Below, piece by piece: positions 1 to 13,643 of a stretch of 64,000 nucleotides of DNA (position 1 is the first letter of the stretch; every line of letters starts with the position of its first letter). The notes beneath the pieces are model-generated. The model made no database searches and was not told where the DNA came from. It saw nothing but the letters and a program-made list of their open reading frames with translations. This DNA is from Nautilus pompilius (lineage: Eukaryota > Mollusca > Cephalopoda > Nautilida > Nautilidae), in assembly GCA_018389105.1 (NCBI GenBank), contig JACATO010000649.1, positions 1,033,501 through 1,097,500 on the forward strand. Direction: 5' to 3'. The translations under genes were made by a program, and so were the position numbers.

Positions 1-1291
1 ATTCAAGCGGAGCAGCATTGGACTAATCCCATTAACACATCCTACAAGCAGTGTTATTGATAGCAGCCAGACATGTCCCCTTTGTGAACTGGAACCCATA
101 CCTTAATAATTTAGATGCAACTGATTGTCATAGCAACCTTTGTCTCTACATTTTCCCCCTTCTTTTGATTGCTTTATCTTCTGTCATTTTTTTTCTGCTT
201 TCATTTTTTTTTGTTTGTTTGTTCTTTAGATTATAAACTACATTAAAGAAAAAAGAAAGTTAATGCCTGTTTGTTATTTTGTATTTGTTTTGTTTTCTCA
301 TTTATTTTATTTGTTTGCTCACCTTTTTTCAGTTTGAGGACAAGACATGCAGCAGGTTTTATGTAGACTCCGGTTTTTCCAGGTATCTCATTTTATTTCG
401 ACCTCTAATTGCGCTAACCTGCATGGAGACTGACTGACTGATCTCACTAACCCCACGGCCACCGACGACAACGACACACCTGTCTGGTCGGCCAACCTAC
501 CAGCAAGCATTTGGTACAGTTCACCCTTTGGACGACTATTAACCCCACCCTGAATAACGGAAACAACTAACTCTATTTAGATTTCAGTTCTCTCGACGTG
601 GTTCATGGCTGCCATCTTAAATCTGCATGCCTCTCGTACAGCATGAAGCAGTAACCACTAACGCCATGCTGGTGCTTCGAGGCAGACATGCAACACTTGA
701 GCTTTCTACTAAATCATTCATGCATGCATCAGTGAATTCTTGGAGGGTGGAGCAAAGTACAGTTACGGTTGACCACCCTCCTCTCTTATAGGTGCTTGCT
801 GCTGTATGAAAATGTTAGTTACATTTCTGCATTGTGCTAACTGAAACAAGTTACTAATATTGTGCATCTGAATGAAATCTGTTTACTAGATTTCACCTTG
901 TTAAGAGTATGGTGTGCATACATAAAACAATCTTTCTTATCAGTTTTGGATTTTTGGTATGACGTTTTTTTTAAAGTTGTTGTTGTATAGTGATATGTTT
1001 CCTCACAGAACAGAAATATGTAGTGATTTAAAGCCCAGTCCTATGCGCTTCACGCTTCCTTCATTACCATAACGGATTTTTTATTACAACAGTCATTTGA
1101 CTTCTGAGAAGTTGTATCTGAAATAAATTGTATCTATCTCAATGCAAAAAAAATTACAAAAACAATCTTTTATTATTCCTTTTCCACTCTATTATTGGAA
1201 CGTTTCCTTTGTGTAGTTAGGACAGATGTTTCTTTCACTTGTTGCACCATTAGACAGGGTTTGCATACAGGCCAAGAACACACCTACCTAC

Positions 1292-1327
<36 letters not shown>

Positions 1328-4300
1328 ACAGGGAGTTTTCATGACTTTGTATTCATCTTCGTCAAAGCAGTGAGGTGGAAATAGGGTAACTAGGTTACTA
1401 GCATACACACTTGGAAAGACTGGAAACCAAAGCCAGGTGACATCAAGCCAAGAACATTCTCAGCAGTTCCTTTGTTGGTACACAACAGCAGAAACTGACT
1501 CCCTGTCAGAGGTTTGACAAACTAGCCAGCCCCCTCCCCCCCTAAGATGAATACTTCTTTATTCATCCGTTGTATATGGCATAATGGAGATATTTTATTA
1601 TAAAGAAATAAAACTGCATTATTGTGATTATCACCAGATCAGAATCCTGGATGAAGGATACAACAAAAACCTGTCTCTCTTAAAATAATGGGAGACAAGG
1701 AATTTAATGGAAAATCTGCACTTGATGGATTGGAGTAGCCCCTCTGCAGTGAAAGCTCTGCATTGAATACAAACAAACACCATCTGCAACAGTCTCCCAT
1801 CAGTTCTAAGGATAACATTTTTACGCCAAAATCCTAACGACAGATTCAAGGATGCAATCTTGTCGAAATTCTGGAATATGCAGAAATACCCCATGTAAAA
1901 TTATCAAAACAGTTACATGAAGGACAGTAAATAGAAAGAAACTAATAAATATTGATTTTTTTCCTAAATTTTCTGCTGTAATTTCATTGTTTTTCTTTTG
2001 TTTGTTATTTTGTTCTCTTCAACAACATGTTACTTATCAATGGCTATATTTGTATTTTATTAGCATTAGGGAAAACAATTTCCTGTCCCCTCTCCTAGAT
2101 ATAAAATAGTTTTATTTTTCTAAAGTTCAAACGCACATTTTGTCCACAAATGTTATCCTGAGACAGTAAACAGGCAGACAGCTTATTACCCTGGAATTCT
2201 CTTAGTTTTTGTTTTGTTTTTTTTGTGAAATTGGTTAATTATCTTGCATTTTAAGTTCATCTCTATCTTTTCTTTAAAATAGAAATAGTTTCTGTCAAAT
2301 TTGTTTCTGCATTCATCTAACTGCCATACTGTCTTTGAATACTTTTCAGATCTAGAAGCCTTGTATAAGCTGCATTGGCTTTCTGCTTTCCTGTATCCAC
2401 TTTAGTAAAGTACCTATAAGCAGTTCTTAAACCCAATGCTCAGGTATGAGCTAGGATGTTTTTGATGCCTTTATACTATAGTATCTAAGGAGTCATCTTG
2501 AAAGTTTCATTCTGTGCTGTAGCTTTCTGTATATCCAAAGTTTTCAGTGCATTGTAAATAACTAAGTATGCCTTATTCTATAACCAGAAGCTCAAAGTTT
2601 TCATTGACCTGTGAGTTCAAATGCATGAAAAAAAAGTTTTTCCATCGACTAATTTTGGCTGTAGGTACATTACTTGAGTAAATTAGGTAAACTATTTGAT
2701 ATCTGATATCCTGGGGAAAATTAGGGTTTTGTTTATGAATATTTTGTGTATATTCCAGGTGATTAAGTTCTTCTAAGAAAGTGATGTGCAGAAATTTTAA
2801 ATTAAATAAATAAACAAACAAAATTACCATATTATTGACTTCTTTTTTGTTTAAATTCCTTAATTAGTTATTTTGGCAATCTTCACTTTTACCAAGTTCC
2901 AATATGTAAGCCTTAATTATAATTGACCTTAGTCACTATACCTGCATTTATTTTAATTTTCCTATTGGCAGATGACCAAGTGTGTGTCATACTAGGGTCC
3001 TTGGCTCAGTTTGGAAAACTTCCTACTGTTTTTTCTCACCCTTCTATACTAGTCCATAGGTAGGTTTACTTTCACAACCAAACAGGTGTTTTAGTAGGGA
3101 GTTTCCACTTAGTTCTGGGAGCCTTTCACATCTATTGCTTTGAATATACTCCAAAATCACTGATCCCTTTTGAGGTTTTCATCTGAAGTCAAAAACAGTT
3201 TTCTATTCCATGAAGTCTGCTAACATTGTCCATTTTCTAATTACAGGCTACTTTTTTCTTCTTTTTTTCTTTTCCATCTAATTGATTGTGTGGCACAAAT
3301 TCATTAAGATGATTCCAGGTTAAAGTAACATTGTGCATTCTGAATCCGGGTTTTCTTCCATAGATAAGTTAGAAAACCTTCCCATAATGCAGCACTGTGA
3401 AAAGTCATCATTAAGTTCTGACTGTTGCCATTTGCTTCTGAAGCAATACGGCAAAGAAGTATCAGTCATGGCTGCAGCAGTGTGCATATTATGTCAGACA
3501 AACAGTAGATATGCTTGCTACCAAGAACATTCTAAGCTTAGTGAGACAAACGTATTAATTTTTCTTTTATTTATCCTCGCACAAAACGATCCAAGGATAT
3601 ACATCATCCCCCCCCCACCACCTTTTCATTAAAGATGGCAGAGGTTTAGAGGTTAACATGCAAAGTGGAAGAAATGAAGGGTCATCAACATCCTTCAAAA
3701 TCTTTGCTTCACATGCATACGTTTGTAGGGCGGTCTGTCATTTTTCAAAAAAAAAAAAAAAAAGAAAATTTATGGCTTGAAGCAGAAAAGAAACTTTAAA
3801 AAAATTCTCTTGTATTTTTTTCAGTCAGACATTTCTTAAAACACTTTTAATTTTGTTTTTCAAGTTGCATGAACTTGTGACATCCAACTGTTTTTCTGGG
3901 ATGGGAAGCAAGGCATAGCTAGCCAAAAATGAGAAGGGAGTAGGCATATAGTTAATTTAGAAGTATCATTTTAAAAGTTCTCGGTGAAAAAAATGAAGGA
4001 TATATCTAAGCATGTAGGAAAGATTTAAACAGTAATTGGTTGAGGAAATGAGTTAGATTAATAATAATAAAAGTGATTAATTTTTTGTATATTAAGCGTA
4101 ATATATTTTAATGCATGTGTGTGTCTGTGTGTGTGATAGTCAGAAGTTACTTAAGGAAGAATTTTGTATTGTGTTTTTAATTCAGAGCCATTATATAACA
4201 CACAAGTAACCATAATTGCGCATTCACCTATGAAATATCCTACATTTCTTGCGTAAATCAATTTATTTGCGTATATAGTTACATATGTATATGCATACGA

Positions 4301-5640
4301 AGTTGATGGCTGAGCATGTAGCACACCGGCCTGCTGCTGCTGCAGAAGTCCTGAAATTCTTTTCTTATCTTGGACTGACTTAGTTTGGCAAACTTTCTGT
4401 AGCATGGTTTCTTCTTGCTCTTTTGTAACAGTCTGTTAGCATGAATTTCTCCCTGACACCATGGTTCTCTCCCACAGCTAAACATGAGTTCTAGTAATGA
4501 CTTTACAGTGCATGTGCGTGCGTGTGTGTGTGTGTGTGTGTGTGCAGTAGATTGAAAAAGCATTCACTCATCCCAAGGTAATTAATCTTCTGACAAAGCT
4601 GGTTGCTGGAATGTGTTTACTCACCTGTTAAATATAAGTAACCTGATGTTTTTCATGAATAACAAATGCGGTAGGAAAAGCGTTATTAATGTCTCCATTT
4701 TCTTATGATAATTATGTATTGTTTATTGCAACATGAAAACTTCTACCAAATAAATATTCATCCAGATTTTGAGATGTTTAAATTTGCATATGATTGAAAA
4801 AAAAGATACATACACTGGCTGTACTTTGATTAAATACATAAATGCATATAAATAATTTCTACTAAATAAGAGCTATCAAAGAAATGCTTTCAGCGTAGCT
4901 TATTTACTTTCTGCCATGGAAACCAAGCAACGCAGAGCTGATCCGTGAGATTGAGTTATAACTCTAAAGAATGAATAGATTTTGGAAAGGAAAGTGAGTG
5001 CAGCACTGCAATTACCCTAGTCATCAGTCCGCAGAATCACTGTAAAGTTCAGAGCAACTAAAAGTGTGATTAATAAGCCTAGAAATAACGGTCATCTAAG
5101 AAAGACACGTGAGAAACTAGACAAAAAAGTAATAAAAATGGTAAAGTTGATAGAAGAAAACTCACCGACACAGTTTGCCAAAGAGCTAGGGGAAGAGTAG
5201 GAAAGCCATTACTATTCCCCTAACAGTAAGAAATAACCTACATAATAGTGGATTGCATGAAAGAGTTGACAGAAAGAAGCCATTCACCAGTAACAAGAGG
5301 ACAAAATAACTATAGTTTACAAAAGAACGTGTGGAAAAGCTCCCTAGAGTTTGGGGATAAAGTTGTATAAATGCAAAAAGAACCAATTTTTGTGTCAGTT
5401 GGTGTAATGTGGGTCTTGAGAGAGGTATCCCAGAGAAGAGTTTGATGAAAAGTGTGTATTACCTATATATAAATGTGATGATCAAGTGGTTTTGTTCTGG
5501 GGTTATGTCAAAAAATAGCTGGTTTGGTTAATTGATGGGATCACAGACAAATATGTATGAGCTCCTATATACAAAGACATACTGGAAAGAAAAAGATTCT
5601 GTCAGCAAGGATCCAAAGGGAAACAACTCAAACTTTGTGA
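1..5640. other. Intron segment, no gene seen
   Basis: This is AT-rich, apparently unique DNA. It contains a TTA tract (about 1293-1326), a run of nine C (3608-3616), a poly-A tract near 3750 and a GT tract (4522-4544). The open frames here, up to 99 codons, have no recognisable domain and AT-driven composition. Confidence 0.6.
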
Positions 5641-5760
5641 ACAACCTTTTTTTTACAAAGAAAAGGATGAATGTGCCAAAATAGTTTCCTGATCTATACC
5701 CATTTGGTGACCCGGTGGTTTTGTCTGCTGGCGCATCTCCTCTGCTAGCCAGTCACATAG

Positions 5761-5842
5761 GATTCTTCCTACATCTGAAGGGAAAAAAAGACAACTTCTA
5801 GAAGGGACTTTTGGCCATTCACCAAGCACTGGTCTCGGCCAC
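5761..5842 (-). repeat. Dispersed repeat family R1, copy 1
   Basis: On the minus strand this stretch aligns by eye with 8281-8358 and 30100-30216 on the plus strand. All three share the order: a GCCA...TGGGCAA/TTGGTGAA part, GAAAGT/AAATCCC, CCTAC/TTCTAGAA, a T-run, then GATGTTGGA/GATGTAGGA. This copy is the most diverged, with insertions in the T-run. The family is unknown to me; it may be an old SINE or a retroposon tail. Confidence 0.4.
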
Positions 5843-7917
5843 AAACACAATGCTATGCACATTTCTTTTTTCTCCGTTCTTCACGACAGTTTGCAGCACA
5901 CGCTGTGACTTGCAGATCTATTCAAATGGCTTTGCAAAGATGGGCAGCGAAGAGTGAATCGGAGGTAATCCCATACAGCAAGTCAGCTGAAAACAATCGC
6001 TGTCAGGGGAAAATATGGAAGTTAGTCGGCCTTTAATAAATCTTCTACAGGTCTGGTTTCCTCACATTCTAAAACATCTGTAAGCTAACTGTAGCCATAA
6101 TAAATATTAATGATGAGAAAATATGAACATAAATATCAATGTTTTGCCAAGTTCAAACAATGCAGAATTAGCATATAGAAGTGGAGCTGTTTGTAAGGAC
6201 AACTATGGTGTTTATGGTGCACTGTGCACCAGCAACCAGCTTTCTCTAGAGCATCTAAATTACTCTGAGGTGGTTGATTGAATGTACGCTAGCAGCCTGA
6301 CTACCTGGCGGAGAAGATGCCCCTTTGGCCATCACATGCACTATAGTTAGACCAGCCAAAGGATCAGGAACTAAAGAAAATCCATACATGTATTTAAAAA
6401 AATTTCTTGAATATGCTTCGCATGAGGTTTTTATTCATTTAAATATCCTCCATTATGCTTGGTGAATTTATTGATGAGTCTGCAATTAACACACATGCAT
6501 AATATGAGGAAAAGAGGCCAATCACTTATGATAATTCTGCTTTAGTTTTCTCTCTCTCGTTTTGCTTCCCTTTGTTATTTTTTTGAGGGATTCAGACTTT
6601 TTTCTTTGTTTTTTTATAGGAATGATTGTGTGTGTGCATGCGTGCTGAACTTGTTTTCTTTCTCCACAGTATCTTCTCTCCCTTTTCCATACCTTTTCTC
6701 ACCTCTCTTTTGGCAAAAACAAGACTTCTGCAGAAAAATTTAGATAGAAACCATTAGATACCAAATTGGTGGTAAATTCTCTTACCATGTTCGTTAAAAA
6801 CACAATTTACTGGACTTGCAAGATTTTGGAGTATACACCCTTTATACAAGGCAGTGGTTTCCAACCAGTGAGAGCTTATTAACATGGTGAAAGGTTTGGG
6901 TTGTAAGACTAACTAAGTTACAGGTGAACTTGGGTTCATACATTTGCAGTTTGTTTTCTTTTTTTGGTACCTGTTTCTTCTGCTAGTCATTACGTACAAA
7001 AGACATGAAAATTGGTTACTTGGTATTCCTTGTTAGAGAATATGCAGAAGTGTAGTTGTGACATGTTTACTATTGTGGTTAATTTGCCTCCATTGTTAGA
7101 TACAGCTCTCCTCATCCCTAGTGCAATGACTTCTGACTACTTTGCAAAGTCTTCCTCAATTCTCCTCTAAAGAAAGAGCTCATTCCAAATTATGGCCATG
7201 TTCACCAGTTATAAACACAAGTCAGAGATTTTGACAGTTTTCAGATCAAGGAAGAAACTGTAGTCATCTTTCTTTATATACAGATACATTGTGTAGAGTG
7301 CCAGGCAGTATTACAGAGGACTGGAAATAACTTTGCAACATTACTTGCTCCGTCCTCTTTGTATATTTTATCTGCCCTCATTTATCAAACAAAGACTATA
7401 AGTCTTGAGGGACAAATTACCAAGACTTCATTAACTAAAACATTTTGTACGAACTCGCACTTGAATTTTATGTTACAATACTTTTCAAATGTGCGTAGGT
7501 GCTGTTAAGGCCCTCTCCTGTCTAGAAGATTACAAACTTATCATTTGACAATGCTATGTATGGTGCTGTACGCCATTTGGCTGTAGAATACAAGGCAAAT
7601 TATTGGATTTAGATTTGCTTCAATAGCCAAAATCTCCAACAAAATGATGGTATCTGAAGTATTGACATGAAAATGTATAGTTATTATTTCTTACATGCAT
7701 TTGGTTCTTCTAGTCATTTTATCAATTGATGCAGTCTTTAAGTAATTCTATCAGTGAAAACACAAAGAAATATGTAGTACTCTGGTGACATAATTTTATA
7801 TACTTTTTTTAAAACACTTGCTTAAATTCTAGATGCATTCATTGTTACTTTTTAAATATATACCATTTATGGATTTTTTTTTTGAGATTTTCAATAAGTG
7901 GTGATTTAAACTTAGCT

Positions 7918-8029
7918 CCCATCACTTATTCACTTCTTCACTTCACTTGCCCCATAACCCATAGGTCGTTGGGTCAACTTGAGAGGTGCATCTAGGGCAT
8001 TTTATGACCTGGCGGAGCCCATCACTTAT
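7918..8029 (-). mobile_element. Tiny 5'-truncated retroposon fragment with 12-bp target-site duplication
   Basis: A perfect 12-base direct repeat, CCCATCACTTAT, lies at 7918-7929 and 8018-8029, exactly 100 bases apart. Read on the minus strand, the 88 bases between them end in a short repetitive tail built of GAAGTGA-like units. That structure (target-site duplication, short body, simple 3' tail, no internal promoter) is typical of a heavily 5'-truncated non-LTR retrotransposon copy. No coding capacity remains. Confidence 0.5.
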
Positions 8030-8280
8030 ACATACAAGAAAAATAAATGTTTCAAATTAACAACAATGTACTTGAGAACAGTTCTCCCTCATGGCTAAAC
8101 CCGATGATGTGACATATAATTGTATTTATTTATTTAATGCTTATAAGATAATAGGTTGTCATGGTTTGGAGTGATCTGATTACTACTTTGTCTCCCAGCA
8201 TCAGAGGTGGTGCACAAGGCAGAAACCCAGTCAGGTTCTGTTTCTTTTTCTTGTGCCATATTTACAAGGCCATGTGGTGG

Positions 8281-8358
8281 GCAAGGGATTGGCTGCTACA
8301 CCAAAGGCAGCAGAAATCCCTACTAGAACCCTTCATTTTTAAATGTTGGAGGAAAACC
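8281..8358 (+). repeat. Dispersed repeat family R1, copy 2
   Basis: It shares with 30100-30216 the pattern GAAA..CCCTAC-AGAAC-CTTC-TTTTTA-ATGTTGGA-GA, interrupted by scattered substitutions. Similarity may begin earlier, around 8250 (GCCAT...GGGCAAG). It lies within an 82-codon open frame that has no recognisable domain, so I treat that frame as chance. Confidence 0.5.
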
Positions 8359-11300
8359 ATACCAAGGAAGTATGTCAAAACAATCCATTCCTTTCAGGTC
8401 TTCAACTAGACTAACGTGCAATATGACTTGATTACTACTGACTGATGGGAAATGCCCAAACTAACCTCTATTTTTGTAAATAATGCAAAACCATTAACAT
8501 TCCATTCTTCTCCAGGTGGATGACACAAACTGCTTTCTTTTTGAATGCTCTATACTTGGACATTTTGGTCCCTTAGAAAAGCCACAGCTAAATGAAACCA
8601 GCTTGGGATTCCAGCGGCATAGCTTGGAGACAGTAAGCTGTAGAAAAGAGAAAAGAAAAAAACAGTAAAAACCACTAGATCTTGTCTGATCAAAACTGAG
8701 AGTAAAGCAAGATGCCACAGCAGTGGGTTAGTGAAGGCAGAGAAACCATGCCACTGGTTACCATGTGGCTAGAATTCTTTGGGGACCAAACTGCCTCCGT
8801 CACCATGATGAGTGAGTGCTCGAGAAAGAATTCTCGGTCCAGCAGCCCAAGACAAATAAAATCTACCACCAGACAAGGAATGCATACTCAGAAACAGTCA
8901 TAAAAATCTTTGCCGTTTATCAGCTGAAATTGCCTACAGTTAGTTTGCAGAGTAATCTGGACCGTGCAAGCAATGCGGTAATCTGTTAGACATATAAACA
9001 AGGCTCAAAACCAATGTTGCGTTTTGTGTAAGGAATGTTCCGTGTACCAGTGGACATGACCAGAGCCAGTACTTAGAGTCAGTCAACTTATGGATGACCA
9101 TTACTTATGAAGAATCTGTTTTCAAAAGGAAAAAAAATCAAACTACTCAAGAGCTGTGGTTGAAACTCTTAAATTATCCATTTGTATTGGGTGGTGGGAC
9201 AGGATACATACCTAAAAAGAATCTTTATAGCTGAAAACATTTTACACAGAAGTGCTAACATTAAAATGTAGAAAATAATAATGCATGTATATATGATCTA
9301 ATACAACAGACTAGGCAAGTAAGCAGTTGTATCTTACATTGGCTGCATCCCTAGGCTATTGTATTATTCATTAACAGTGTGTGTGAAATCTTTTTTTTTT
9401 TAATTTACAACTACAATCCAGTTAACAAGAAGGAGCTACCTTAATGTAATCTGAAAGACAAACATATTTTGCATGCAATAAGTCTTGTTATTATTTGTAT
9501 TTATTTTTAAGGCTTGATTGCTGTTAGAAAATGGTTTTCAGGTGTTTAGGTTAAAAGTTAATTAGGAGTCTGATGAGTAATTTCAATGCTTTTTTTTTTA
9601 GACTAGTGGAGAAGGCCTATTAAGGATTAATTAGAAATCTTGCATACATCTGTTTAGAGATGAAGGGTCATAAAAACTAAATTATGTCTAATAAAATTGC
9701 CTGAAAGAAACTAATTCTAATTTTTTTTCATTTTGTGTGTGATAATTTATTTATTGATAATTGAATTTTGCACATTCTGAAGATATTATTAACAAGATAC
9801 ATAGTGGTGGTTTTTTTACATTAAGAAAAATTGCTCTATAAACCATACAATGTTTGCTCCTTTTCGTAAGTCTTTAGTTCATGTACATCTTGAATATGTT
9901 GTGCAGGATGGAAACAAACTAAAGGAATTTTAGTTTTCACAGTTTTACCATGGAAACAACTGATAAAAATGCTATTAAACAAGCTGTAGGATGCGGCACT
10001 GGAAATCTTCACTTTTTTTGTTAAGTGAAAAGTGACTTAGCTCGCGGACTTTTCCAAACCACATTCCTAAGTCAGTTGAAAGAACTGAGTAAACGATGCG
10101 GGCATGTGAGCACATTTTGTTGGTAAATGCTTTTCAGCATTTTCTTCTCTCCGAGTAGGAGGAGGGGTGAGATGTTGCAGTTGCTCGAGAAAACATTCCA
10201 GAAAACTTTTCTAATACCTGAAATCTTGCTGCTTGAATAACATAGCTTGGTGTTCATCTGTTGGTTGACTCAACAGCATTGCTATTGGGTTGCAGTTATT
10301 TTAGGCTTAATGATAGTGACGCTCAACACCCTTCTTTCCTGTTTCTAACTTGCCAGTAAAAACAAATTTGGGGCCAAGAGTTATCACTGCTGCTGAGATA
10401 CTTGTTTTGAACCACCTGCCCCTACAGCAGCAGTATTGACAGATGTATGCCGTCCACCCCAACCAAGCTTTGATCCTAACCTATTGACACACAGGTGGTG
10501 CTGAGATCATCAGCTTTAACTTTGACAAGTTCTGGCTGATGTTTTGTTATTGACTGACTAGCATTTATCGTTAGCTTAAATTTGGAAGAATTTGCTAAGT
10601 TCAGTCTGTAGTTACGCAACAGAATTACCATTATGCTTTTCTTTTTTATCAGAAATTTTTATTACGTCAATAAATAAAAACAATCAACGAGTAAATAACT
10701 TACTGCATATAAAATATATTAATACAATGTGACCATGGCTAAGTGTTCCTTGAGACAAAGAAATTATTTATGATGTTATTGTCGTCGTCATCCTACAATT
10801 GTATAGATGTGAGTGAAAATGAAAATGCAGAGAAACTGGTTAACTCAAGTGATACAGAAAACTAAAACCTGCTTGGAGACTGATCCCATTAACAAAAAAA
10901 AACATTACTGGATTTTGAATAGTCTATTTAGTTAACAAATTTGTTAAGGAAGGGAGACAATTTTTCTTCTTTTAATTGTTGGAGAGCTAATAATTAAGTA
11001 TGGTACACATTATAGGGTGTAAACACATTTCCTAAGATGGATCATGCATTGCATTAGTAGTTTATTGAAGTCCTTAGGTTTTTCTCCAATAGCTTTAGAA
11101 ATAGAATCCATAGTTTGGGTTAGTGTTGGCAAAAGGTGAACTGGAACGTTAGATTTCTGTTGGAAACTTTCAAAAATAATAACAGTACAACTTTAGCAGA
11201 AGCAGATTTTTTTTTTTTTAAAATACACCTAACCATTTATTTTATTTTTTAAATATTAATGTTTCTTGAAAGGGATTTTTATTGGACATCAACTATGTGT

Positions 11301-11995
11301 GTACTTTTATATACTATATTGATTTACTAAGGGAAGGAAGCTATGGCTGCTGAGATTTAGCACTGTTCACAAAACTAGGAAGTTGGTCACAGCTTTGTGC
11401 CTGCCGTCAAACCCACTATCCTCAAGCTTAGTGGACCCTGCGGCAACCGGTCTTTATGGGAGATCAGTCGTGACAGTTCTTCATTGAGTTACAACGTGCA
11501 CCGCTTAGCATTTGACAGCTGTTATAAGGATCAAATATGAGGAATTACACACAGTAATGTCCCAGTCGGCAACTCTGCCTATGATATCACCACATTTTAT
11601 TTTGTTGTTGTTGTTTTGTTTTTTTTTTTTTTTGCTGAAAGGAACAACCCCATCTTAGCAGGTGGTTTCCTTTTTTGGCTCTGTCTTTATGCTCGAAATC
11701 TGTCGGAGATCCAAAATATATCAAACTAAGACGCACCACGATGAGCTGAAGCGGATTAAGAAAATTACTTTCTTTTCTTTTAAAGATTTCTATCTTGATG
11801 TCTGTGGAACAACAAAAAAAAAATTCATACTTAAATCCGTATGTTTTATATACCTTTCCTGACAATATACCTCGTCAACAATAGAGACCACAGAACATCT
11901 GTATAACAATACTAGGGTTCTAACAAGAAGCAGTGTGGATTGAGTGCCATTAGTGTCATTCTCTGGCAACACTTATCGTAGCAAATTTAACAGTA

Positions 11996-12042
11996 ATTAC
12001 CAGAGATTGGGCAGCATTTATTTGCTTATGATCTCTGGTAAT
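11996..12042. repeat. Short perfect inverted repeat (12-bp arms)
   Basis: ATTACCAGAGAT at 11996-12007 is the exact reverse complement of ATCTCTGGTAAT at 12031-12042, with a 23-base loop. The stem is too short for a microRNA precursor and no flanking target duplication was seen. It may be a remnant of a small palindromic element. Confidence 0.45.
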
Positions 12043-13615
12043 CCAAGGAGATGATACAGCACACCAGCAGAAGCTGTGAGACACTTTTAGCAGTTTAGCT
12101 TCCAGCCTACAGTAAGGTCGCTAATGTTGGGCTCACCTTACCACTGGTTAAACAGGGTTCTGATGGAGCTAGTGAACCCTCTGAAGCTGATTAAAAGCAG
12201 TTTTTCTCTACCATCGACAGTAAAAGAGTTTTTTTTATGACACTTGAAAAACCAGACCTCAAATTCAAACGATTAGCAGATTTTGACTGTACATTATTTA
12301 ACAAGACACCGGTAATGTAACAATACTGTCTCCATTCTTATTGACTTCAGTAGTAGGGTCATTCTGGCGTGTTTCTGTTAGGGCCTGGAAAATGGAAGAC
12401 AGCTGGTGCCATAGCTCCCGGGCCTTTTAGGGGCCCTGGCTTAGGAGTTAACCAGGATTCTTGGTGTGTATTTGACAATTTATAACATTTTTCAATTTCA
12501 ATTTTTGGCTGCATTCACTAGCGAACATCGCCTGGCATCAAGTTTTCTAAACGGAGCTGGGGGGGGGGCTGATGCGGTGCGAGGATAGTCGCGTGCCCAC
12601 CACAAAAAAGTCTCTACTGGAACTTTTTTTTTGGTTTACATGTGGGAGAAAACTGGAAAGGTCAGAGGGGTTCTGCACATCTCTCTTTCTCTTTCTCTCC
12701 CACCCAGTGTTTCTTTACTCGTCTTTAACAATTTATAAGTAATCATGTGTTGTGCAGATATTATGATCCTGAAATATAGATGCATGTTAGAATTAAAGCA
12801 GTTTTGTATACTTGTAGGATGTTTATCAAATCATAACCGCACTCTCAAAGACTTGGACCCACAGCTTATATGTGAAGTGAAGTAAAAGTTATTTTTGGAG
12901 GTACAGTGATGACTAAAAGTATTATGCAGCTTTAATGAGCTGGCAATACTTTAGTGAAATTTCATCAAGCATCACAGTGGCTTACAATAGGGAAAACTTA
13001 GCGTAAAGGAGATGCGCCAAGATAACCTTAAACTACAGGAGACACAGTGATAAGGTAGCCTCTAGCAAGCTTTCTGAGAGAGTGTAACAGGGCTCCTCAG
13101 TTGTTATGACAACCAGATCGTGATAACATTCAAACTCTTTTTTTTATTTTTTATATTTCATTCAACTTTAAAGTACTTTGACATCTTTATCTCTAAAATT
13201 AGATGCTCAAAAGTATCTGTCAGTGGGGTGTAAAGGGAATATTCTACTTGAAGACAATAACTAACTTCTTAGCAATTGCTTTCTCTCCATCTCTCTCTAC
13301 ACAAATTTATATGCACACTGGCAGTCATAATTATGGACTTGCTGATAAAATAATTAAGCAGAAAGATTGGTATGTTTTACATGACGAATGTTTGAAAATA
13401 ATCCTTTTTGAACACGCCTGGATTTTCTAATATTCATATTCTTATATGCATGAAGTATGCACTCTGATAAACCAATTAACAGTGAGCTCACCAGTATTTA
13501 AAGGCTGAGCTTCCAGCATAAATTTCAGTTTTATTTTTCTATTTACATCTCTGATGTGGCTGAGAATCTGTGGCAATTCCAGTTATTTTGTACCATCCAT
13601 TCAGTTGCAGCCATC

Positions 13616-13643
13616 TTTGTTGTTGTTGTTGTTGTTGTTGTTT
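13616..13643 (+). repeat. (TTG)n microsatellite
   Basis: About eight perfect TTG units. Similar shorter TTG tracts lie near 11605, 18230 and 20840, also with T on the + strand. Confidence 0.9.
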
